In this document: positions 9,456 to 19,700 of the stretch, piece after piece
Numbering within the stretch: position 1 is the stretch's first letter
Layout: every line of letters starts with the position of its first letter
DNA from: Ruegeria sp. EL01
Lineage (GTDB): Bacteria; Pseudomonadota; Alphaproteobacteria; Rhodobacterales; Rhodobacteraceae
DNA length: 64,000 bases
Direction: 5' to 3'
Assembly (NCBI RefSeq): GCF_900313035.1
Contig: NZ_OMPS01000048.1
Location: forward strand, 62,001 to 126,000
Notes under the pieces: generated by a model
Databases searched by the model: none
What the model was told of the DNA's origin: nothing
Seen by the model: only the letters and a program-made list of their open reading frames with translations
Translations under genes and position numbers: made by a program

Positions 9456-10202
9456 ATGCACACGTTGACACGGATCAGCACCAAGATCGGTTGGCGAATG
9501 ATGCCAGACCGAATGATTGATCAATTGCAACCCAAACCCGACCCGCACCTGGAAGAAGTCTATTTGCAACGAGGGCTTATTCTCATTCACATTCCCAAGA
9601 ATGCCGGTACATCTGTAGAAAACGCCCTGTTTGGATACCGCGTCCGGCACCGGACCTGGCACGAGGTGAAGTCCGAATGTCCAAGGGCATGGCGACAACT
9701 TCCCAAAATCGCGATCCTGCGCGACCCCGTGGACCGGTTTCTGTCTGCCTATGACTATCTGAAATCTGGCGGACGTAACGCGCAAGACCGACAGTTCGGA
9801 TCCAGAATGATCGGGGCGAAACCGGTCGATGACTTCCTGAACCGGCTTTGGACACAAAAGGCATTCCGCAAAACGACCATGAGGTTTTTTCATTTTCGAC
9901 CTCAGACGGATTACGTCTCTGACGGCGAAACCGTGATGGTCGATGCGTTGGTTCCATTTCACAAGATGGCCGAAGGGCTAACCAAGCTTGCTGGTGTGCC
10001 TGCGAGCCTGTTGTCGCATGCGAACAAGACCACTGGCTCACGAACGCAAAAATCCGATCTGTCGCAATCGAGTGTCGACAGGATCCGACATCTCTATGCC
10101 TCCGATGTCGAACTACACGCGGATGTTTGCAAGACATGGGACGCAACCTCGGCAATCAAGCCTCTCGTGACCCAGCCAGCGGACGGGGCAGATCAACGAT
10201 GA
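9456..10202 (+). CDS. Sulfotransferase (family 2-like)
   Basis: This 248-residue protein carries the two PAPS-binding signatures of cytosolic-type sulfotransferases: the 5'-phosphosulfate loop LIHIPKNAGTSVENALFGY near the N-terminus and the 3'-phosphate-binding ILRDPVDRFLSAYDYL about 55 residues later. I chose the ATG at 9456 because GGAGG lies at 9444-9448 with a 7-base spacer; the frame stays open upstream to a TTG at 9417 that lacks such a site. Set between a flippase and glycosyltransferases, it probably adds sulfate to the exopolysaccharide. The acceptor sugar is unknown. Confidence 0.85.
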   Translation: MHTLTRISTKIGWRMMPDRMIDQLQPKPDPHLEEVYLQRGLILIHIPKNAGTSVENALFGYRVRHRTWHEVKSECPRAWRQLPKIAILRDPVDRFLSAYDYLKSGGRNAQDRQFGSRMIGAKPVDDFLNRLWTQKAFRKTTMRFFHFRPQTDYVSDGETVMVDALVPFHKMAEGLTKLAGVPASLLSHANKTTGSRTQKSDLSQSSVDRIRHLYASDVELHADVCKTWDATSAIKPLVTQPADGADQR

Positions 10203-10278
10203 CCCAGCTTACCCGCCTCGCCCGCCACAACATTTCAACGCGCGCAGCGTGCCTGCGCCCATTTGCAGGGGTATGAAG

Positions 10279-11367
10279 ATGCGAATTCTATTTGCAGGCG
10301 GAAATGGCTGGTTGCCCGAAGCCAGCGGCGGCACCCAAAATAGCACCGATCACTTAATCCGCGAGAGTATTGCCCAAGGGCATGAATGCGCCGTGTATTG
10401 CGGTTTTTCCGGCCGGGGGTTCTTTGGGTTTAGGATGCGGGCCCAGCGCAAGATCACCGGTCGCCCATTCAGCGTCGACCACAGTCAGGGCTACGAGGTC
10501 ATGCGCACTTGGGAGCCTGTTGACCCGGCCCGAATTTCCGCAGCAGTTGAGCGTTTCCGCCCCGATGCCGTGGTCATCCAAACCCGACATTCCGCGCGTT
10601 TGGGCATGGAGTTTGCAAAGCTGGGCCTGCCCGTTGTCCTCTATCTGCGCAACGTCGAATTTGATGAAAACGAAGGGGATGTGAGTAAGATTCCCGGCGC
10701 AAGTTTCATCGCCAATTCCAACTTTACCGCCGGCGCCTATATCGATGCTTACGGCATTGATTGCGCGGTGATTACGCCAACCATCAACTTTGATGAGTAC
10801 AGGTGCGATACCACTCGGGAATTCACGACGCTTATCAACATACACCCAAAAAAAGGATATGAAGTCGCGCGTGAGATGGCATGCACCTGCCCTGACATTC
10901 CTTTCCTGTTTGTCGAAGCCTGGACCCTTTGGGACGGTCTTTTCAAACAAATCATGGATGAAATTGCCGAGCTGCCGAATGTCACCTTCATGAGCCGAAC
11001 GTCAGATATGTCGAAGGTCTACGGGCGCACGAAGGTCCTGCTGGCACCAAGTCAGTGGGAGGAAGCCTGGGGCCGTGTTGCATCCGAAGCCCATTGCAGC
11101 GGCATCCCCGTGATTGGTTCGAACCGAGGGGGTCTGAGCCAAGCAATTGGCCCCGGCGGCATAGTACTGCCCCACGATGCGCCAATCGAAGACTGGGTCG
11201 ATGCGCTGCGCAAGCTGTGGTCTGACCAAGAGGTGTATGATGACCTGTCAAAAACAGCACTGGCTTATGCAAAACGTCCCGAACTCGATTTCAAACGCCA
11301 GCATGAGGCGTTCGTGTCGGTACTGAATAGGGCTGTTTCAAAACAGAATGTCCGCTGCTCAGCCTGA
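10279..11367 (+). CDS. Family 4 glycosyltransferase
   Basis: This 362-residue GT-B enzyme begins with MRILFAGGNGWLPEASGG, a typical GT4 N-terminal Rossmann start with the glycine-rich acceptor loop. The C-terminal donor domain contains PSQWEEAWGRVASEAHCSGIPVIGSNRGGL, the EX7E-like nucleotide-sugar site of the family. The ATG at 10279 has AGGGG at 10267-10271, seven bases upstream, which favours it over the GTG at 10249 and the ATG at 10273. The gene overlaps the next GT4 gene by 20 bases, so both are translated from one message. It is a likely exopolysaccharide assembly enzyme; donor and linkage are unknown. Confidence 0.85.
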   Translation: MRILFAGGNGWLPEASGGTQNSTDHLIRESIAQGHECAVYCGFSGRGFFGFRMRAQRKITGRPFSVDHSQGYEVMRTWEPVDPARISAAVERFRPDAVVIQTRHSARLGMEFAKLGLPVVLYLRNVEFDENEGDVSKIPGASFIANSNFTAGAYIDAYGIDCAVITPTINFDEYRCDTTREFTTLINIHPKKGYEVAREMACTCPDIPFLFVEAWTLWDGLFKQIMDEIAELPNVTFMSRTSDMSKVYGRTKVLLAPSQWEEAWGRVASEAHCSGIPVIGSNRGGLSQAIGPGGIVLPHDAPIEDWVDALRKLWSDQEVYDDLSKTALAYAKRPELDFKRQHEAFVSVLNRAVSKQNVRCSA

Positions 11368-12589
11368 ATTGGCAGATCAACCAAATCGGAGCCGACCCTT
11401 GAACATCTGCTTTTGCGTCTCAAGCTTTCCAACGGTGTCGCAAACGTTTGTCACCTCGCAGGTGCTATATGCCGTGCGGCAAGGGCACAAGGTGACAGTG
11501 GCCTGCAAAACTTTCGACGCCGAAGCACCACTTTCGGCCGAGGAAAAGGCGCTGCTGAACGATGTCCGCATTGTCGTCTGGCCACCTGCGAGACCAAACC
11601 TGTTGCAACTATTCCCAAGACACTTGGCTGACCGAATGGCTGCACGGCTGGATCGATCTGCTTGGCGACGGCAGATTGATACAGATGTTGTGATCGCGCA
11701 TTTCGGGTATCGCGGTGCGGCGGTGGCGCGCGCGCAAAAGGGCTGGAAACATCGCCCACCTCTGGTGACGGTCTTTCACGGTCGGGATGTGAGCGTCGAG
11801 TATCAGCGCGATAGATTGGCCAGATATCGCGACCTCTTCTCGCAGGGCGACCTGCATGTCACGGTCAACGCCCAATTTGCAGAACGTCTCGTTGAGTGCG
11901 GCGCCCCCAAGGCTCGCGTCGAAACCCGACACCTTGGTATTCCCGTAACCCGTTACCCTTATTCTGCACCAAAATTCGACCCGCCGCTGCGCATATTCAG
12001 CCTGTGTCGGTTGGTGGAGAAAAAGGGATTGAAGACCGCGATCGAAGCGTTGGCATTGCTGCACCAACGGCACCCCCGGATCGACTGGCGTTACGACATT
12101 GGCGGAGACGGCCCGTTAGCATCGGAACTGCAGGGCCAGGTGGCGCGCACCGGATTGCAGGATCGCGTTTGTTTTCTCGGTGCCCTGCCCCACCCGGAAG
12201 CTCTGAAACGGATCACCGATGCGGATGTCATGCTCGCCCCAAGCTGCACGGCAAAAGATGGCGACCAGGAAGGCATACCCGTTACTTTGATGGAGGCAAT
12301 GGCGCTTGGAACCCCGGTGTGTGCAACGCGCCATTCTGGCATACCGGAACTGGTCACCCATCATGAGACCGGGCTTCTGTCAGACGAACACAACGCAGAA
12401 GAGTTGTGTCAGAATATCCTGTTCCTTGCGCAAGACCCCGAAAACGCAACGGCATTGGCCTCAGCCGCCCGCAAGAAAGTCGAGCGCGACTACAATGAGG
12501 ACCTACAAAATGCCGAGTTTCTGGAACGTTGTCGAACCCTGCCGTCAGCGACCCGAGCCGAGTTAGCAAGCCAGATGACTGCATCTTAG
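11348..12589 (+). CDS. Family 4 glycosyltransferase, WcaL/ExoL-type
   Basis: This 413-residue GT4 enzyme has an N-terminal domain starting NICFCVSSFPTVSQTFV, the acceptor-side motif VVIAHFGYRGAAVA and VTVFHGRDVS. The C-terminal domain has LCRLVEKKGLKTAIEAL and the donor site QEGIPVTLMEAMALGTPVCATRHSGIPELV. This pattern resembles the WcaL/AmsK branch of colanic acid and amylovoran synthesis. It overlaps the preceding GT4 gene by 20 bases and is followed closely by the broken sulfotransferase gene, forming an operon that starts at the flippase. The linkage made cannot be inferred. Confidence 0.85.
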   Translation: MSAAQPELADQPNRSRPLNICFCVSSFPTVSQTFVTSQVLYAVRQGHKVTVACKTFDAEAPLSAEEKALLNDVRIVVWPPARPNLLQLFPRHLADRMAARLDRSAWRRQIDTDVVIAHFGYRGAAVARAQKGWKHRPPLVTVFHGRDVSVEYQRDRLARYRDLFSQGDLHVTVNAQFAERLVECGAPKARVETRHLGIPVTRYPYSAPKFDPPLRIFSLCRLVEKKGLKTAIEALALLHQRHPRIDWRYDIGGDGPLASELQGQVARTGLQDRVCFLGALPHPEALKRITDADVMLAPSCTAKDGDQEGIPVTLMEAMALGTPVCATRHSGIPELVTHHETGLLSDEHNAEELCQNILFLAQDPENATALASAARKKVERDYNEDLQNAEFLERCRTLPSATRAELASQMTAS

Positions 12590-12633
12590 CTTTCAACCCT
12601 CTTCCACCAGATGATCGATTGGGAGGCACTGAA

Positions 12634-13568
12634 TTGGCAATACCGGACTTCATCATAGGAGGAGCTCCGAAATGCGGCACAACCTCCCTGCATCAAGTGT
12701 TAGATCAGCATCCTGACGTCTGGATGGCAAAAAACGAGCTGTATTTCTTTGATGCCGATGATCCCATTGCACATGGCGACTTCTTGGGGATGGATGGCGA
12801 TGGTCTGGTTTGGCGATCCCCGACGACCCCACCCTGAAAGATTGGTATCAAAACCGCTTTTCTGACGCCCCCGATGGATGCCTTACGGGCGAGGATTCAA
12901 CAACTTACCTGATGTCCGATGTAGCAGCGTTTCGCATCAAATCCATGAATCCAAACGCTAAAGTCATTTTCATGCTGCGGGATCCAGTCCGGCGCGCTTT
13001 TTCGCAATACTGGCATCTTCTGCGCAGCGGACGTACCTGTGTGTCTTTTGAAAAGGCGCTCAGCAGCGAACCCTCAATCGTGTTGGGTTCAACCTATGCC
13101 CCGTCTTTACGGCAATTCCATGCAGCCCTTGGAAAGGACCGAGTGCATGTTGTCTTGTTCGAGGAGTTCGAGGCCGATCAACAAGCTGCAATCAACGAAG
13201 TTACCACATTTCTCGGCCTTTCGCCGATGCCAGTCGCAAAAGTTGAAACCTGGCACAATCGAACAAAATACCCCGCCCGAACGAAAACACTTCTTCGCGT
13301 GAATCGCGTGGGTCAGATTTTGGTACGCTACCGCTATGCCCGCCATTTCGACGGTTTCAGTGGTACCCTGTCCGCGATTGGCCACAAAGCATACCGCCGC
13401 TGGTATCACTTCATCGAAAAGCGGGTTCTGACGCAGGATCAACCGCCTTCTGACATGCGATCTAGAACGCGCGACTACTTGCGTCAGCACCTGTCGGATC
13501 GAAATGCAGGGCTTTCAGATCTTTTGGGGAAGACCCTGAGCGACTATTGGCCCGGCTTTACCCAGTAG
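12634..13568 (+). pseudogene. Sulfotransferase gene with frameshift
   Basis: Two adjacent frames encode one sulfotransferase. The first gives IPDFIIGGAPKCGTTSLHQVLDQHPDVW with the 5'-PAPS loop and stops at about 12837. The second, one frame off, gives the rest, including VIFMLRDPVRRAFSQYWHL with the 3'-phosphate site, and ends at 13568. The break falls near 12817-12820 in a run of four C; one extra C would join the halves as VWRSPDDPTLKDWY. This could be a real mutation, a slippage-prone (phase-variable) tract or a sequencing error. I chose the TTG at 12634 because GGGAGG at 12621-12626 lies seven bases upstream; an earlier ATG at 12529 would add 35 residues and overlap the GT4 gene. The intact product would be about 311 residues. 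Confidence 0.75.
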
Positions 13569-13643
13569 CAAGTATCTTCCAAGACCTCAGTCAACGAAAA
13601 TGGCGCTAAAACACTGGCTGCAATCTGCTCGCGCGGCAGCGGG

Positions 13644-14357
13644 TCAGCAACAATCGCAATGACAGGTCGAAATGTGGCTGTCGCACTGATTTGGCAGAAC
13701 GGCGACTGCAACAAGAACCGGCCGGTTGATGCAGCCATCCGCGTTAATGCGCGCATAAGCAACTTCACAGCGGTCCACATCGTGACAACGTTGATCGTCC
13801 TTCTCTTCGCGACCTTTCGATGCTTTGCCTGTGCCCTGGTCGTTGTGGAAGACAGAACAATCGATATCAACGGCGAGCAACACAACTTTTTCCTCGCAAG
13901 GCCCCAATTGGAACTTGGTTTCAGACAACGAGGCATTCCATCCAAGATCACGCCCGCTTGCCGTAGTGAAACTGCTTAAAGAAAGTGTCACGTCACGGGT
14001 ACGGCGACTGTCGTTGGAAAACGTGACCGAGATGACGCGTCGTTCAGAACACCGTGCCTCAATCAGCACGTCTCCGTCACAAATACAGCATTCGCAACAA
14101 CTGTCGTAAGCACACCGGTTGTCACAGCAATCACACCCGTAATCGCATCCACATGGTTTGGGGGAATACGGCACAGCCGGCACCCCATAGAGCGCAGTCG
14201 AATAATAGGCCTGCAACTGTGTGTACCCTTCACGAAGACTGCAGAGATAGTCATCAATATCCATCATCCGCATGCTTTGCGTGCGATAGCAATACGCATA
14301 GAACACCTCGGGTTTTCGGGCATAGCTGCCGCCGGGGTGTGTCATCGTTTTTTGCAT
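13644..14357 (-). CDS. Cysteine-rich protein of unknown function (24 Cys)
   Basis: I do not recognise this 237-residue protein. It has 24 cysteines, eleven of them packed between residues 69 and 93 as CGC, CDCC, CC and CXCC arrangements, and a CHCDCC ending. Residues 45-57 (YTQLQAYYS) resemble residues 66-77 of the protein at 22015-22824. Residues about 95-165 look like a beta-sandwich with alternating strands, similar in layout to the same neighbour. AGGAGG lies seven bases before the ATG, so the start is firm. There is no signal peptide or membrane segment. It is the last gene of a three-gene minus-strand unit. Metal or cluster binding, disulfide cross-linking, or being a substrate of the nearby radical SAM enzyme are all possible and unproven. 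Confidence 0.75.
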   Translation of the reverse strand: MQKTMTHPGGSYARKPEVFYAYCYRTQSMRMMDIDDYLCSLREGYTQLQAYYSTALYGVPAVPYSPKPCGCDYGCDCCDNRCAYDSCCECCICDGDVLIEARCSERRVISVTFSNDSRRTRDVTLSLSSFTTASGRDLGWNASLSETKFQLGPCEEKVVLLAVDIDCSVFHNDQGTGKASKGREEKDDQRCHDVDRCEVAYARINADGCINRPVLVAVAVLPNQCDSHISTCHCDCC

Positions 14358-14390
14358 GTTCTTGCCTCCTAATCGCGGATAGCGGAACCT

Positions 14391-15173
14391 TCAGACAGCC
14401 AAAATACGTACCGTCACAGTTTCCGACAAAATCCGAATGAATGCAGTTGTCTCGACGCGAACGGGAATCTTGCTCGGGATCTGAAAGGTCCAGACCTGAG
14501 ATGCGGCCTGGCCGGCTTTCAGCGTAATGGGATCGTTTGTGACCTTAAGCGGCGCGAAACTCGCAAGTTCGGCCTCATAGCTGATCGACACGGCCCGCAT
14601 CACGTCGTCCAATGTACGGTTGCTATCTTCAAGGTTCTTAAGCGTTCCCCGTTGCGCCCGGCAATGTAGTTCATCGAGATCAAGTTGCACGGCGCCGATG
14701 GCGGGAATGGTGACAGGAACGTTGCCATGGTTTTGAAAGGCCATCAGCTTTTCGACCTTCGCGCCTTTCTTCCCCACCACAAACACTTCGGGCGGCGAAA
14801 CCTCAAGATCGACAACCTCGGTTACGATGACCTGGGCCTGATGGTCCGCACCGTCCACGGGAAATGACATCGTGTATATGCCAGGCGGCGTCGACGGCTT
14901 CAGCGCAACCGTCAAAGGGATCGTTTTTCTGGCACCTGCCCGAATTTTGACGCGTGGCAAATCCACCGCCAATGCCGATTCAGATGCCGTGGCTTTCGCA
15001 CCCCGTCCAGCCTTGGGCGCTACCTGCGTCAGTTTGAGATCGCGCAGCGCCTTTCTTTCAGCACCCGCATTCTCAAGGTTCAGGGTACCGCACAGCGCAC
15101 CCGGCTCGCCAATCAAAACAAGCGGCTCAACAAGTTTGACGTCTGGGGTCGTTTTCTTTGATGCCGTTGCCAT
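14391..15173 (-). CDS. Two-module beta-sandwich-like protein, unknown
   Basis: This 260-residue protein appears to hold two Ig-like/CARDB-like modules, about residues 10-115 and 120-260. Each begins with a hydrophobic strand (VLIGEPGALCGTLNLENAG; DLEVSPPEVFVVGKKGAKVEKL) and includes the NxGN/A turn and the late strand pattern typical of such folds (IRAGARKTIPLTVAL; LKAGQAASQVWTFQI). It has no signal peptide, only a short charged N-terminus. It starts seven bases after the stop of the upstream gene and its own stop lies 33 bases before the Cys-rich gene, so the three genes are co-transcribed. I infer a structural or protein-binding role; nothing enzymatic is visible. Confidence 0.7.
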   Translation of the reverse strand: MATASKKTTPDVKLVEPLVLIGEPGALCGTLNLENAGAERKALRDLKLTQVAPKAGRGAKATASESALAVDLPRVKIRAGARKTIPLTVALKPSTPPGIYTMSFPVDGADHQAQVIVTEVVDLEVSPPEVFVVGKKGAKVEKLMAFQNHGNVPVTIPAIGAVQLDLDELHCRAQRGTLKNLEDSNRTLDDVMRAVSISYEAELASFAPLKVTNDPITLKAGQAASQVWTFQIPSKIPVRVETTAFIRILSETVTVRILAV

Positions 15174-15180
15174 GTCGCGC

Positions 15181-15738
15181 CTACTTGATATGGATTTTCA
15201 CACCGCCAGAACTTGGTTTTTTTGCGGCTGTAGATTGCCCCGAGGACGGGGCCGAACTTTGTGCCGGTAACTGGACCGAAGGACGGAAAGGCAACTCCTC
15301 GTAGATCTGCTTGCTTTCACCGCTATAGGTCACGCCATAATATTCGACACCCATATAGGTCACGCCGATGTGGTGGTGATAAGGTTGGCAGATAATACCG
15401 GTAGGCAGCTTGCCATAGTTAACCGTCGTGCAGAAATCGAATGCTACCGGTTTCACATCGATCGAAAGCGGCTTGATCTCGAGCGTCAGATCGCTTGAGC
15501 TTTCGGTGACTATGGGCTCGGAAATTTTGATGTCCTGAAGGCTTTCCGTTTTGATCGGATCCCCGCCCTCAAGCTTTGTTTCGGTCTTGATCGGGTTCGC
15601 ACCGCCATTCAGCGTGACGCCGATATCGTCGAGACCGTTTACCGTGATATCCGCATCGGTATCGGAATCGATTGAAATGGGTCCGTTGTTGACGTTTACG
15701 GTGCTTCTGCCACCTCCGCCTTTACCGCCGCCTGGCAT
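15181..15738 (-). CDS. Gly-rich, Tyr/His-containing small protein, unknown
   Basis: This 185-residue product begins MPGGGKGGGGRSTVNVNNG. I place the start at 15738 because GGAGG sits five bases upstream; the open frame runs further to 15840 but without such a site. The N-terminal third is Gly/Asn/Asp-rich and strand-like, with a near repeat PIKTE at residues 49-53 and 61-65. The middle holds two cysteines and a HHH patch followed by a Tyr-rich stretch (YMGVEYYGVTYSGE). The C-terminus is Ser/Ala/Gln/Lys-rich and probably disordered. It is the first gene of the three-gene minus unit, divergent from the thioesterase-PKS pair. No known family was recognised. Confidence 0.65.
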   Translation of the reverse strand: MPGGGKGGGGRSTVNVNNGPISIDSDTDADITVNGLDDIGVTLNGGANPIKTETKLEGGDPIKTESLQDIKISEPIVTESSSDLTLEIKPLSIDVKPVAFDFCTTVNYGKLPTGIICQPYHHHIGVTYMGVEYYGVTYSGESKQIYEELPFRPSVQLPAQSSAPSSGQSTAAKKPSSGGVKIHIK

Positions 15739-15970
15739 CGTCACCTCCGAATGATATCGGTGCAGTGCCTGTGACATGCACCTCAATATGAATAAGCGTT
15801 TGGCACGAAAAACGTGCAAATGGTGGCTTAAGGATAGCACATTTGGCGTCCCGGATCACGTTTGCTGATCAGCCGCACACGTGCTGCCGCGCCAAAGGTA
15901 CCAATTTGTGTTATAGTACAGGCAGATCAGTGGTTGGGTGCGCGGCGCGTGCCGGTAATCATCACCAGGG
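15739..15970. promoter_or_regulatory. Divergent promoter region of the PKS locus
   Basis: These 232 bases lie between two divergent transcription units: the small-protein genes to the left and the thioesterase-PKS genes to the right. TATAGT at 15912-15917 could be a -10 box for the rightward unit, but no matching -35 is visible. The GC-rich segments near 15870-15890 and 15940-15958 share short complementary words. No gene is apparent. Confidence 0.35.
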
Positions 15971-16765
15971 GTGACAGACGCTGTGAGTGTTGAAATCGCA
16001 TTGAGTCCACATGACGCTATCTGTGCAGGCCTGTCCGGTCGCCTGTTGTGTTTTACCCATGCAGGCGGTGCAGGAGAGCGCTTTCAAGATTGGATAAGCG
16101 GTTTTGCGCCGGTTTTGGATGTCAGATCCATAACATTGCCCGGTCGAGGGGCCCTATCGGACCACGCCCCTGTTGAATCGTGGCCGTCCCTCATCGCCGC
16201 CGTGGTTACAAGGGTGCTGCCGCTCACGGACAGGCCCTACGCCCTGTTTGGGCACAGTTTCGGGGCACTATTGGCCTATGAAACAGCCCGAGCCCTGGGG
16301 GCGAAAGGCCGCCCGCCCAACTTGCTCGTGGTCGCGGGACGTGCCCCGCAAGTGGCCGCCCAAGGCACCAAGATATCCGGCTTGCCGCGCGCTGCGTTCC
16401 TGAAAGAACTGGAAGCGATTGATGGCACGCCAGTGGAAGTTCTTTCCAACGCCAATTTGATGGACCGCGCGCTGCCTGCGTTGCGCGCCGATTTCACCTT
16501 GCTTGAACGGTATGACGCGGATGGCGCTGAAAACCATCGACCGCTTGATTGCCCGATCCTTGCCGTAGGTTCTGACAACGACCTGCAGGTTCCGTTTGGT
16601 TCCGTTCTCGGTTGGCGCCATAGGACCCGCCTTAGGTTCGAGTGTCGCCTTTTTACCGGCGATCACTTCTTTCCGTTTTCCAACCCGGATTTCGCCGACT
16701 CATTGTTTGACTATGTTGATGGCTCTCTGAATGAACACTCAAAGGACTTCCATCGCGCCGGATGA
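15971..16765 (+). CDS. Type II thioesterase (alpha/beta hydrolase, GrsT-like)
   Basis: This 264-residue enzyme is a stand-alone thioesterase of the kind that clears misloaded acyl carrier proteins or releases products in polyketide and peptide synthesis. It shows LLCFTHAGGAGERFQDW at the oxyanion side, the LPGRG motif, and the nucleophile elbow FGHSFGA with Ser96. A late Asp (AVGSDNDLQVPFG) and the GDHFFPF His complete the triad. The frame opens with GTG at 15971; a second GTG at 15983 is an alternative start. Its 3' end overlaps the polyketide synthase gene by 35 bases, so the two proteins are made together and very likely work together. Confidence 0.9.
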   Translation: MTDAVSVEIALSPHDAICAGLSGRLLCFTHAGGAGERFQDWISGFAPVLDVRSITLPGRGALSDHAPVESWPSLIAAVVTRVLPLTDRPYALFGHSFGALLAYETARALGAKGRPPNLLVVAGRAPQVAAQGTKISGLPRAAFLKELEAIDGTPVEVLSNANLMDRALPALRADFTLLERYDADGAENHRPLDCPILAVGSDNDLQVPFGSVLGWRHRTRLRFECRLFTGDHFFPFSNPDFADSLFDYVDGSLNEHSKDFHRAG

Positions 16766-19700
16766 ACACTCCATCGCGATCATCGGGATGCAGGGCCGCT
16801 TTCCCGGCGCTGCGACTGTCGACGAGCTGTGGAAAAATCTTATGGCTGGACGCGAAGCTGTTACAACCCTGACAGCCGAGCAGATGGAGGGCGCGAGTGT
16901 TCCCAAAGACATCCATGAACTGCCAAACTACGTCAACAAAGCAACCCTTCTGGAGGATGTCGACAAGTTCGATGCCGAATTCTTTGGGTTCAGCCCGCGT
17001 GACGCCGAACTGACCGATCCCCAACACCGTCTGTTTCTGGAATGCGCTTGGCACAGTCTGGAAGACGCTGGCTATGTGCCCAACCGCTACAAGGGCGACA
17101 TCGGCGTGTTCGGCGGCTGCGAATTGTCGGGATACCTTTATCTGATCAATCGCAATCTTGATCGTCTGGGTTTTTTGGACGGCATGCAGCTGATGATCAC
17201 AAATGATAAAGACTACATGGCCACTCAGGTGGCTTATAAACTCAACCTGACCGGTCCGGCTATTACCGTGCAGACCTCATGCTCGACATCGCTGGTCGCG
17301 ACATGTCTGGCGTGCCAAAGCCTGCTGGAAGAAAGCTGCGATATTGCCCTGGCTGGCGGGGTAACGGTGAAAGTTCCGCAGCGACGCGGTTATCTGTTCG
17401 CGGCGGGTGGAATCTTGTCACCGGACGGGCAATGCCGCCCGTTTGATGCAGCTGCTCAGGGCACGATCGTCGGCAGTGGTGTCGGGCTTGTTGTCTTGAA
17501 ACGCCTGGACAAGGCGATCCGCGACGGGGACCGCATTCGGGCCGTGATCCGAGGTTTCGGGCACAACAACGATGGGGCAAACAAAGTCAGCTATGCTGCG
17601 CCAAGTGCAGAAGGACAGGCGCGCGCTATCGAGACAGCTTTCGAGATGGCAGGCATTGCGCCGCGCTCGGTCGGATACATCGAGGCCCACGGAACTGCTA
17701 CAATGCTTGGAGATCCCATCGAGGTTTCGGCCCTGTCGCGTGTTTTTCGCAAGTCGACGGATGATACGCAATTCTGCTCAATCGGTTCGGTCAAAGCCAA
17801 TTTGGGCCATCTAAGTTGCGCCGCCGGGGTCACCGGTCTGATCAAGGCTGCACTGGTGACCGAGACTGGCGAAGTGCCCCCCAATCCCCATTTCAATGTT
17901 CCAGCCCCGGGGATCGATTTTCCGACAAGCCCATTCTTCGTAAATCGCGACGCGACCCAGATACAGGCAAACGATGGACCCCGGCGCGCGGGCGTCAGCT
18001 CGTTTGGGGTAGGCGGAACAAATGCACATGTCCTTCTGGAAGAACCACCAAAACAGGTTAACTCAGGACCGGGACGCAAGCGGCAATTATTGGTCATGTC
18101 GGCCCGAAGTGAGGCCGCGCTGAACCGAGTGGCTTTGGCACAAGCCCGCCAGATCATGACGGCAACTTCATCTGAACTCGCAGACATTGCCTACACCGCC
18201 AAAACCGGCCGCGCCCGCTTTTCGCATCGGCGTTATGTGCGTGTTGACGCTGACAATCCGGCCGGCAGCGCACTCGCGCTTCTGTCTTATAACGCCAAAA
18301 AGGTACGCACGTTTCAATCCAATGGTGAAGACCGACCTGTCGTCTTCATGTTTTCCGGCCAAGGGTCACAATATCCGGATATGGGCAGGGGTCTGTTCCA
18401 AGCTGAACCCGTTTTTCGCCGAGCTTTTGACCGGTGTTGCCGCGCATTTCGGGCAGAGACCGAACTAGACCTGAAGCCTATCGTGTTTCCAACGAAAAAC
18501 GACCGAAAGTGCGCCGCTGACAAGTTGAAGCAGACCCAGTTCACACAACCCGCTTTGTTTGCCGTCGAATATGCGATGGCCCAGCTCTGGATGTCATGGG
18601 GCGTTCGCCCGCGCGCCATGATTGGTCACAGCATTGGTGAATACGTTGCGGCGACGCTGGCCGGTGTCATGACGCTGAAAGATGCGGTGAAACTTGTAGC
18701 GCGGCGTGGTGCTTTGATGGCGTCCTGCAAACCCGGAGCAATGCTGGCGATCCCAAAGGACGAAGGATCTGTGCGCCCTCTTTTACCGGATGATATTGCG
18801 GTGGCCGCAGTCAACGCGCCCGGCATGACGGTGGTGGCGGGTCCGACCCCTGCGATAAAGCGCTTGGCCAAACGGCTTGAAAACAAGAAGATCACAGCGA
18901 CGTTGCTGCGCACGTCACATGCGTTCCATTCCGCCATGATGGATCCGATCCTTGATGCGTTCATTGATGTGTTCGAGGATGTGCGTTTGCGCGCCCCCAC
19001 TATCGACATTTATTCGAACCTCACCGGCAGCGTGCTGACAGCAACAGCAGCAACCGACCCCGCCTATTGGGCGATGCATCTCAGAAGCACGGTTCGGTTT
19101 GCCGACTGCGTGCAATGTGGTCTGGAGTTGCAAGATGCGATCTTCCTGGAGGTCGGGCCGGGTCGCGCGCTGACCAATCTCGCTGGCCTGCAATTGGCGG
19201 GCAGCGACTCTGTGGCGCTGTCGGCCATGGACAGCAAAGCGGGACCTTCAGACGAGGCTGACCTTGCAACAGACGCACTGGGTCAATTGTGGGCGCAAGG
19301 CGCGGACATCGACTGGCATACTTATTACAGGGGCGAAACACGGCGAAAGGTGGCGCTGCCGTCCTACCCGTTCGAACGCGACAGTTACTGGGTCGGCGGC
19401 GGCGAGGACCCAAGCATGCAGGCGGCGGCCACACGCAAGTCTATGGTTGGGTGGGCTTATTTGCCTGACTGGGTCGAAGCGCCAACCACGGGCGCGCACC
19501 GCCTATCCAAGGACGCACGCATACTGATCTTCAGTGACAAAAGCAGTGCTGCGATCAGCTTACAAAACGCGCTGGCAGCGCAGGGCGTGACAGCCATCAA
19601 AGCCACGGCGGGAAAACGGTTCATGCAGCGCAAGGACGGGTCTTTCATAGTGGACCCCGATGAGCCGGAACATATGGCACGGCTGACCGAACGGCTTCGT

